Assembly (NCBI GenBank): GCA_030633285.1
Contig: DAOVTC010000019.1
Coordinates: 1 to 10,863 of the forward strand
Source: Flavobacteriaceae bacterium
Lineage (GTDB): Bacteria > Bacteroidota > Bacteroidia > Flavobacteriales > Flavobacteriaceae
Direction of reading: 5' to 3'
DNA: 10,863 bases
The notes under the pieces were generated by a model. It saw nothing but the letters and a program-made list of their open reading frames with translations, did no database searches and was not told where the DNA came from. This document shows, piece by piece, positions 7,031-10,863 of this stretch (position 1 is the first letter of the stretch; each line of letters begins with the position of its first letter). A program made the position numbers and the translations under genes.

Positions 7031-7585
7031 ATGTCATTAACACCATCAAATATGCTTCCTTTAGGAACTGTTGCTCCAAATTTTAATTTGTATGATACTA
7101 TTTCAAAAAATAAATTGTCATTAAACGTATTGAAAGGAAAGAAAGCCACAGTAATTTTCTTTATTTGTAATCACTGTCCTTATGTTATTCATGTAAATCA
7201 TGAATTGGTTAAAATTGCTAATGATTTTAAAGATAAGGATGTTTCGTTTATTGCAATTTCTTCTAATGACGTTGAAAATTATCCGCAAGATGCACCAGAT
7301 TTGATGCAACAAGCAGCAAATGATTGGCAATATCCATTTCCTTATTTATATGATGAAACTCAAGGAGTAGCTAAGGCTTATGATGCAGCTTGTACACCCG
7401 ATACTTATGTTTTTGATAAGAATTTTAAATTGGTTTATCGTGGGCAAATAGATGATTCACGACCAGAAAATAATATAACCGTTACAGGAATTGATTTGCG
7501 TAATACACTTCAAAACGTTTTAAAAGGTTATAAAATATCAGAAATTCAAAAGCCAAGTATGGGTTGTAATATTAAGTGGAAATGA
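7031..7585 (+). CDS. Thioredoxin-fold protein, AhpC/TSA-like
   Basis: The product has 184 residues. After TPSNMLPLGTVAPNF (residues 4-18), typical of this family, the chain carries a CxxC redox motif at 46-49 (CNHC) followed by Pro50. Other conserved blocks are AISSNDVENYPQD (75-87), YPFPYLYDETQGVAKAYDAA (101-120), CTPDTYVFD with C121 before a likely cis-proline at 123, and the ending KPSMGCNIKWK with C179. The fold is that of thioredoxin/peroxiredoxin-like proteins. A thiol-disulfide or peroxide-reducing role is plausible, but the exact reaction is not known to me. No signal peptide is seen, so it is probably cytosolic. I prefer the ATG at 7031 to an in-frame TTG 36 bases upstream because family members begin near here, the extra residues are a basic low-complexity run, and the TTG lies inside a promoter motif. 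It is convergent with the next gene, 31 bases apart, with no clear hairpin between them. Confidence 0.88.
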   Translation: MSLTPSNMLPLGTVAPNFNLYDTISKNKLSLNVLKGKKATVIFFICNHCPYVIHVNHELVKIANDFKDKDVSFIAISSNDVENYPQDAPDLMQQAANDWQYPFPYLYDETQGVAKAYDAACTPDTYVFDKNFKLVYRGQIDDSRPENNITVTGIDLRNTLQNVLKGYKISEIQKPSMGCNIKWK

Positions 7586-7616
7586 AAAGTTTAGGGCAAA
7601 ATATTTATAGTAAAAA

Positions 7617-8438
7617 TTAAAAATTAGCATTTATTGATAAAATAGGGCCTTGAAAAGTCATATCAAAATTCCCATCCCAACTGGATTTGTCAACTTTTGC
7701 ATAAACATTAAAGTACCTATAATCAATTCCCACTCCAATATTTTTAAAAACCTGATATTTTATTCCAGGTGTAATATTCAACAAACCTCCTGAATATTCA
7801 CCGATTGTTATGCCAAACCAATCAATAACTGCAGCTAATGTCCATTTTGTATTAGGTGTATAAAAATACCATAATCCAATATTAGGTAAGGGAATTATGC
7901 CATTGACTTTTCTCTTTTCAAATTCAAATTCATCTTCATTTATAGCCACATTACCTTCTATGAAAGCTGATGTGTTCAAAGCATGAACACCAAGTCCACC
8001 TCCAAATTCATGTTTAAATCCTCTAGAAAAAGATCTTCCAACAAAAACTCGATACAAATCAAAACCGAATCCACCTCTTACAAATGAGCCTTTTTTAAAA
8101 GTAATATCTTCAAATACTATATCTTCTTTTAATTCAGCTTTTTGCGCATTTATAACTCTAAAATATTCGGCAGTCAATTTCCATTTTTTAGCAAAACGCC
8201 AATCAAATTTAAAGTATGGAGTTATTTCATTATCATTAAAATTAAAAGATTCATGCAAATCGATATTATCATCAGGGGAAGAAGCATCTGCACCAATTTT
8301 AATAGTTTTTGAAGGAAAAAAAGCACCTGCATCTATGTGGAACTTATCTGTAAGAATTGGATTTTTATCTTCTTCCTGAGAAAAAACAAATTGAATAGAT
8401 ATAATGGTTAAGAATAAGTAAGCAAAAAAATATTTCAT
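7617..8438 (-). CDS. Predicted outer-membrane beta-barrel protein, function unknown
   Basis: This 273-residue protein begins with a signal peptide (about residues 1-20, cleavage after VFS before QEED). The mature part consists of many alternating aromatic/hydrophobic strands, for example EITPYFKFDWRF (71-82), WKLTAEYFRVI (86-96), FGFDLYRVFVGRSF (124-137), IGVGIDYRYFNVYAKV (234-249) and the final GPILSINANF (264-273). A C-terminal phenylalanine at the end of an amphipathic strand is the usual signal for outer-membrane barrel assembly. A Ser-Pro-Asp-Asp acidic loop lies near 54-57. I recognise no named family, ligand or enzymatic motif, so transport, adhesion and structural roles all remain possible. 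It lies downstream of the prolyl isomerase gene but is separated from it by a terminator-like hairpin, so it probably has its own promoter within the 60 bases before its ATG (TAACTTTA at 8489-8496 on this strand is a one-mismatch -7 candidate). Confidence 0.8.
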   Translation of the reverse strand: MKYFFAYLFLTIISIQFVFSQEEDKNPILTDKFHIDAGAFFPSKTIKIGADASSPDDNIDLHESFNFNDNEITPYFKFDWRFAKKWKLTAEYFRVINAQKAELKEDIVFEDITFKKGSFVRGGFGFDLYRVFVGRSFSRGFKHEFGGGLGVHALNTSAFIEGNVAINEDEFEFEKRKVNGIIPLPNIGLWYFYTPNTKWTLAAVIDWFGITIGEYSGGLLNITPGIKYQVFKNIGVGIDYRYFNVYAKVDKSSWDGNFDMTFQGPILSINANF

Positions 8439-8498
8439 TAGAAAAAATAGTTCCTTAAATTAAATATTAGATAGAGTCCAACATGATTATAAAGTTAC

Positions 8499-8536
8499 AA
8501 AAAAAAGCACTCCAATTTTAAAACGAAATGCTTTTT
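8499..8536 (-). terminator. Rho-independent terminator of the dual prolyl isomerase gene
   Basis: Read on the minus strand, AAAAAGCATTTC (8536-8525) pairs with GGAGTGCTTTTT (8513-8502). This gives a 12-bp stem with two G-U wobbles, an 11-base loop, and a run of eight Ts (8506-8499). On the plus strand those two wobbles become C-A mismatches, so the hairpin is best formed by minus-strand RNA. It begins 19 bases after the stop codon at 8555. Confidence 0.8.
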
Positions 8537-8554
8537 AAGTAATAGTATAAAATT

Positions 8555-9487
8555 TTATTTTACCTCCATTAATTCAACATCAAAAATAAGAGTAGCATCA
8601 GGTGGAATTACTCCGCCAGCACCTTGACTTCCATAGGCTAAGTTTGATGGAATTACTAATCTAGCTTTATCGCCAACTTGCATTAGTTGAATTCCTTCAT
8701 CCCATCCCTTGATAACTTGTCCTATTCCAATAGTAAAATCAATTGGTTGTTTACGTTGGTATGATGAATCAAAAACAGTTCCGTCAGTTAATTGACCTTT
8801 ATAATGAACAGAAACCTGTTTGCCTTGCTCGGCTTTTTCACCTGTTCCTTTTTGGATAATTTGATAACGTAAACCACTATCTGTTTTTTTGAAACCAGCA
8901 GCTAATTTTTCAAGTTCAGCTTCAGCTTTTTCTTTTGCTTCAGCAATATTTTTCTCTCTGGCACCTTCAAATGTTCTAAATGCTTCAATTGCATTAAAAT
9001 TTTCAGCAGTGTTTCCCACCTTTATAATTTCAATAAATTCTAATAGGTCATCTTGAGCTATTGCGTCAACAATATCTTGACCTTCAATTACATTTCCAAA
9101 AACTGTATGTTTATTATCTAACCATGGAGTTGCAACATGAGTAATATAAAATTGACTCCCGTTGGTTGCAGGTCCAGAATTTGCCATTGATAAAACACCT
9201 GGTTTGTCGTGTTTTAGATCCTGATGAAATTCATCTTCAAAACTGTATCCAGGGTTTCCTGTACCGGTTCCTAGTGGGCATCCACCTTGAATCATAAAGT
9301 CTGGAATAACTCTATGGAATTTTAATCCATCATAATATTTTTCACCTTGAGGCTTGACCGAATTTTCCATAATTCCTTCAGCTAAAGCAATAAAATTCCC
9401 TACTGTACCTGGCGTTTTTTCAAATTCTAAATTAATAAGTATATCTCCTTTAGAGGTCTTAATTTTTGCGTATAACCCGTTATCCAT
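8555..9487 (-). CDS. Dual-family prolyl isomerase: cyclophilin fused to FKBP
   Basis: This 310-residue protein has two different peptidyl-prolyl cis-trans isomerase domains. The cyclophilin domain spans about 5-158, with [13 protein letters not shown] (57-69: Arg59, Phe64, Met65, Gln67), GSQFYITH (110-117: Gln112, Phe113) and [11 protein letters not shown] (121-131: Trp122, His127), so all main active-site residues are present. A charged, alanine-rich helix at about 165-200 acts as linker. The FKBP domain spans about 203-310, with Tyr229, Phe239-Asp240, Val258-Ile259, Trp262, Tyr285 and Phe302 in the positions of the FKBP12 pocket. No signal peptide is present, so it is predicted cytosolic, where it would speed proline isomerisation during folding. 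Cyclophilin-FKBP fusions of this order are known in Bacteroidota. Both domains look complete and neither seems to have lost activity. It is transcribed alone, from a -7 motif just upstream to a clear terminator. Confidence 0.93.
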   Translation of the reverse strand: MDNGLYAKIKTSKGDILINLEFEKTPGTVGNFIALAEGIMENSVKPQGEKYYDGLKFHRVIPDFMIQGGCPLGTGTGNPGYSFEDEFHQDLKHDKPGVLSMANSGPATNGSQFYITHVATPWLDNKHTVFGNVIEGQDIVDAIAQDDLLEFIEIIKVGNTAENFNAIEAFRTFEGAREKNIAEAKEKAEAELEKLAAGFKKTDSGLRYQIIQKGTGEKAEQGKQVSVHYKGQLTDGTVFDSSYQRKQPIDFTIGIGQVIKGWDEGIQLMQVGDKARLVIPSNLAYGSQGAGGVIPPDATLIFDVELMEVK

Positions 9488-9508
9488 ATTTTTTTAATTT
9501 TTAATTTG

Positions 9509-9516
9509 CAAAGATA
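9509..9516 (-). promoter_or_regulatory. -7 promoter element for the dual prolyl isomerase gene
   Basis: Read on the minus strand this is TATCTTTG, an exact TAnnTTTG match 21 bases before the ATG at 9487, implying a leader of roughly 15 bases. The nearest upstream TTTG (plus-strand CAAA, 9529-9532) is too close to be a proper -33 element, so only the -7 half is convincing. Confidence 0.5.
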
Positions 9517-9659
9517 CTTTTTTATAAACAAATTGCTTTAAAATTTGTTTGTAATATTGATAAAAAATTATTTATAAATCTTAATTCATTCTCAATACAT
9601 AGATAATATTTCATTAACTTTACCGTTATATATTATAACTTTTTTGTAAAATTAATATT

Positions 9660-10475
9660 ATGAAAAAAATTACATTAATAATTATCTTATTATTTTTTGG
9701 ATTGACAATAAAAGCTCAATTGCAAGAAGAAGGATTTGCAGCATTAAATATACCTACCGGATGGACATCGGATAATGCAACAAGTGGTTGTGATTGGCAA
9801 TATGGCTATACCGGATTTATGCCATATAGTGGTCCTACTTTAGAAGCTGAATTTCCTTCAGGTGCTGCATTGTTTGATGATGCTACTTGTGGAGAATTAA
9901 GTGCTGATAGAATAACTTTAACAGCACCAATAATTGATGTATCAGGAATCTCAAATGCAGTAGTAGAAGTGATTTATAATTTACAAGTATTTGCTGATAA
10001 AGGTGAATTTATAATTGAAGTGTTTGATGGTAGTGCATGGCAACAAGTATTTTTTCAAAATGTAGATTCTCCTCGAAATACAGGAGTACATCAAACTGCA
10101 ACTATAGATGTGAGTACATTTTTAAATAATGCTTTTCAAGTACGTTTTATTTATGATGATGAAGGCTTAGTGAAAGCTTATGGTTTAGGTATTGATAATT
10201 ATAAATTGATAGACTCTTCAGTTGCCAGTATAAGCAATTTAGAAGCATTAGGATTTGAATTTTATCCTAATCCTACAAACAATGTTTTAAATTTAACTGC
10301 ACGAGAAAGTATTAATCAAGTGAATATTTACAATTTATTAGGTCAGGAAGTGATGAAAAAACAACCTTCAAAAACTTCTATGCAGCTTAATTTATTTAAT
10401 TTGCCAATTGGATATTATATTGTTAAAGTTCAGGTTGGTAATGAAATAGGATCTTTTAAAATATTGAAGCAATAA
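9660..10475 (+). CDS. Secreted protein with T9SS type A C-terminal sorting domain
   Basis: This 271-residue protein starts with a signal peptide (MKKITLIIILLFFGLTIKAQ, cleavage near residue 20). Residues about 25-185 form a beta-rich domain with blocks such as ITLTAPIIDVSGISNAVVEV (85-104) and FIIEVFDGSAWQQVF (117-131). Its end, GLGIDNYKLID (175-185), recalls MAM or jelly-roll modules in surface proteins. Two cysteines, C44 and C77, could form a disulfide. Residues about 198-271 are a type IX sorting domain: FEFYPNPTNNVLNL (199-212), VNIYNLLGQEV (221-231), and LFNLPIGYYIVKVQVG (245-260) before the final FKILKQ. The protein should cross the inner membrane by Sec, be cut by signal peptidase, and then be exported and possibly surface-attached by T9SS. 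No catalytic motif is visible; adhesion or carbohydrate binding is a guess. A TAACTTTA at 9615-9622 is a weak promoter candidate. Confidence 0.88.
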   Translation: MKKITLIIILLFFGLTIKAQLQEEGFAALNIPTGWTSDNATSGCDWQYGYTGFMPYSGPTLEAEFPSGAALFDDATCGELSADRITLTAPIIDVSGISNAVVEVIYNLQVFADKGEFIIEVFDGSAWQQVFFQNVDSPRNTGVHQTATIDVSTFLNNAFQVRFIYDDEGLVKAYGLGIDNYKLIDSSVASISNLEALGFEFYPNPTNNVLNLTARESINQVNIYNLLGQEVMKKQPSKTSMQLNLFNLPIGYYIVKVQVGNEIGSFKILKQ

Positions 10476-10493
10476 TATTAGATACTGTAATTG

Positions 10494-10525
10494 AGCTACT
10501 TATTAATTTAAGTAGCTTTTTTTTT
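10494..10525 (+). terminator. Rho-independent terminator after the T9SS cargo gene
   Basis: AGCTACTTA (10494-10502) pairs perfectly with TAAGTAGCT (10509-10517) around a 6-base loop and is followed by an uninterrupted T run (10517-10525). It begins 19 bases after the stop codon at 10475, as expected for termination of the plus-strand gene. Confidence 0.85.
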
Positions 10526-10728
10526 AAACTATTACTACCAACTTTGATAGATTATATTATTAACACTTTCTTCTCAAGTATAGTGAATTTACCAATTGTG
10601 TTTAGGTGTTTTCTCTTTTACAATATATTTTCTTAATAGTTTATAAATAGCTTGAAACCCTACTATTAATCCAAACTAATTAATTTTGATTTAAAAAGAT
10701 ACATGAATTAAAAATAAATTGAATAAAT
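10526..10728. other. AT-rich intergenic DNA with no confident gene
   Basis: From the T9SS cargo stop to the window end there are 388 bases without a confident gene. After the terminator this part is very AT-rich. It holds a 28-codon reverse-strand open stretch (10589-10675) that reads like a protein tail but has no start codon, and an exact TAnnTTTG match at 10681-10688 on the plus strand. No inverted repeats or tandem repeats that would mark an insertion sequence were seen. Confidence 0.5.
10681..10688 (+). promoter_or_regulatory. Possible -7 promoter element for the gene at the right edge
   Basis: TAATTTTG matches TAnnTTTG exactly and lies 40 bases before a candidate TTG start at 10729. 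A second exact match, TAAATTTG at 10724-10731, overlaps that TTG. At most one is likely to be used, and if it is the second, the TTG cannot be the start codon. Confidence 0.3.
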
Positions 10729-10863
10729 TTGAAACTTAAATTAAAATGTAATAAAAAAAAAAAAGAGTTTAAATATATCTATATTGTTATAAATTTGTGC
10801 TTTTTGTTTTTCTCAAAATAACAAAGCTGAAGCAATTTTAATAGAGAAAAAAATAAAAAATAA
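10729..10863 (+). pseudogene. Possible 5' end of a secreted-protein gene with a +1 frameshift (runs off window)
   Basis: From a TTG at 10729, one frame encodes a basic start (MKLKLKCNKKKKEF) and a hydrophobic run (IYIVINLCFLFFS) resembling a signal peptide, then stops at 10819-10821. The neighbouring frame, shifted by one base, continues without a stop from about 10802 to the window end and reads SQNNKAEAILIEKKIKN from 10811. Removing a single T from either T run (10801-10805 or 10807-10811) would join them so that hydrophobic core, FSQ cleavage site and mature start follow one another, as in flavobacterial exported proteins. This could be a sequencing error in a homopolymer, a true pseudogene or a chance match. 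The start codon is also doubtful. The family is unrecognised. Confidence 0.33.

Noticed and set aside
10681..10863. A confident new gene at the right edge
   Set aside because: The start codon is uncertain, a frameshift must be assumed, and only about 17 mature residues are visible. It is kept only as a low-confidence partial feature.
1..10863. CRISPR array, tRNA or rRNA gene, insertion sequence or defence system
   Set aside because: No regularly spaced repeats, cloverleaf-like sequence, transposase motif or terminal inverted repeats were seen on reading both strands. csaA has a tRNA-binding fold but does not indicate a tRNA gene.

Overview
This window looks like ordinary chromosome from a member of the Bacteroidota, most likely the Flavobacteriaceae. 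The DNA is strongly AT-rich. The starts I inspected lack Shine-Dalgarno sequences and have A/T-rich leaders. Several intergenic spaces carry the Bacteroidota -7 motif TAnnTTTG. One product ends in a type IX secretion (T9SS) sorting domain. No RNA gene, CRISPR array, insertion sequence or phage gene was recognised.

Layout. (1) Positions 1-2667, plus strand: the 3' end of dapB (lysine and cell-wall precursor synthesis), a long lepB (signal peptidase I) and a WbqC-family protein. From memory, this order is common in flavobacteria. (2) Positions 2656-3509, minus strand: a secreted or anchored coiled-coil membrane protein followed by a 55-residue two-helix membrane protein, whose 3' end overlaps the WbqC gene tail to tail by 12 bases. 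(3) Positions 3685-6982, minus strand: csaA (a chaperone with a tRNA-binding fold), then a 970-residue FAD plus Fe-S oxidoreductase of the 2-hydroxyacid dehydrogenase type, probably one operon. (4) Position 7031 onward, plus strand: a thioredoxin-fold protein divergent from csaA and convergent with the next gene. (5) Positions 7617-9487, minus strand: a predicted outer-membrane beta-barrel protein and, upstream, a fused cyclophilin-FKBP prolyl isomerase with its own terminator. (6) Positions 9660-10475, plus strand: a small T9SS cargo protein with a strong terminator. (7) Positions 10526-10863: AT-rich DNA with a possible reverse-strand gene remnant and, at the edge, what may be the start of a secreted-protein gene with a +1 frameshift.

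How the genes fit together. Several products concern protein export and folding. LepB would release the signal peptides of the three exported proteins encoded here (at 2877-3509, 7617-8438 and 9660-10475). CsaA and the dual prolyl isomerase are folding helpers that appear to be cytosolic. The redox genes (the FAD/Fe-S enzyme and the thioredoxin-fold protein) are separate functions.

I did not find a convincing undescribed system. The best items for a second look are the frameshifted reading frame at the right edge, the small uncharacterised membrane proteins, and the architecture of the FAD/Fe-S enzyme.
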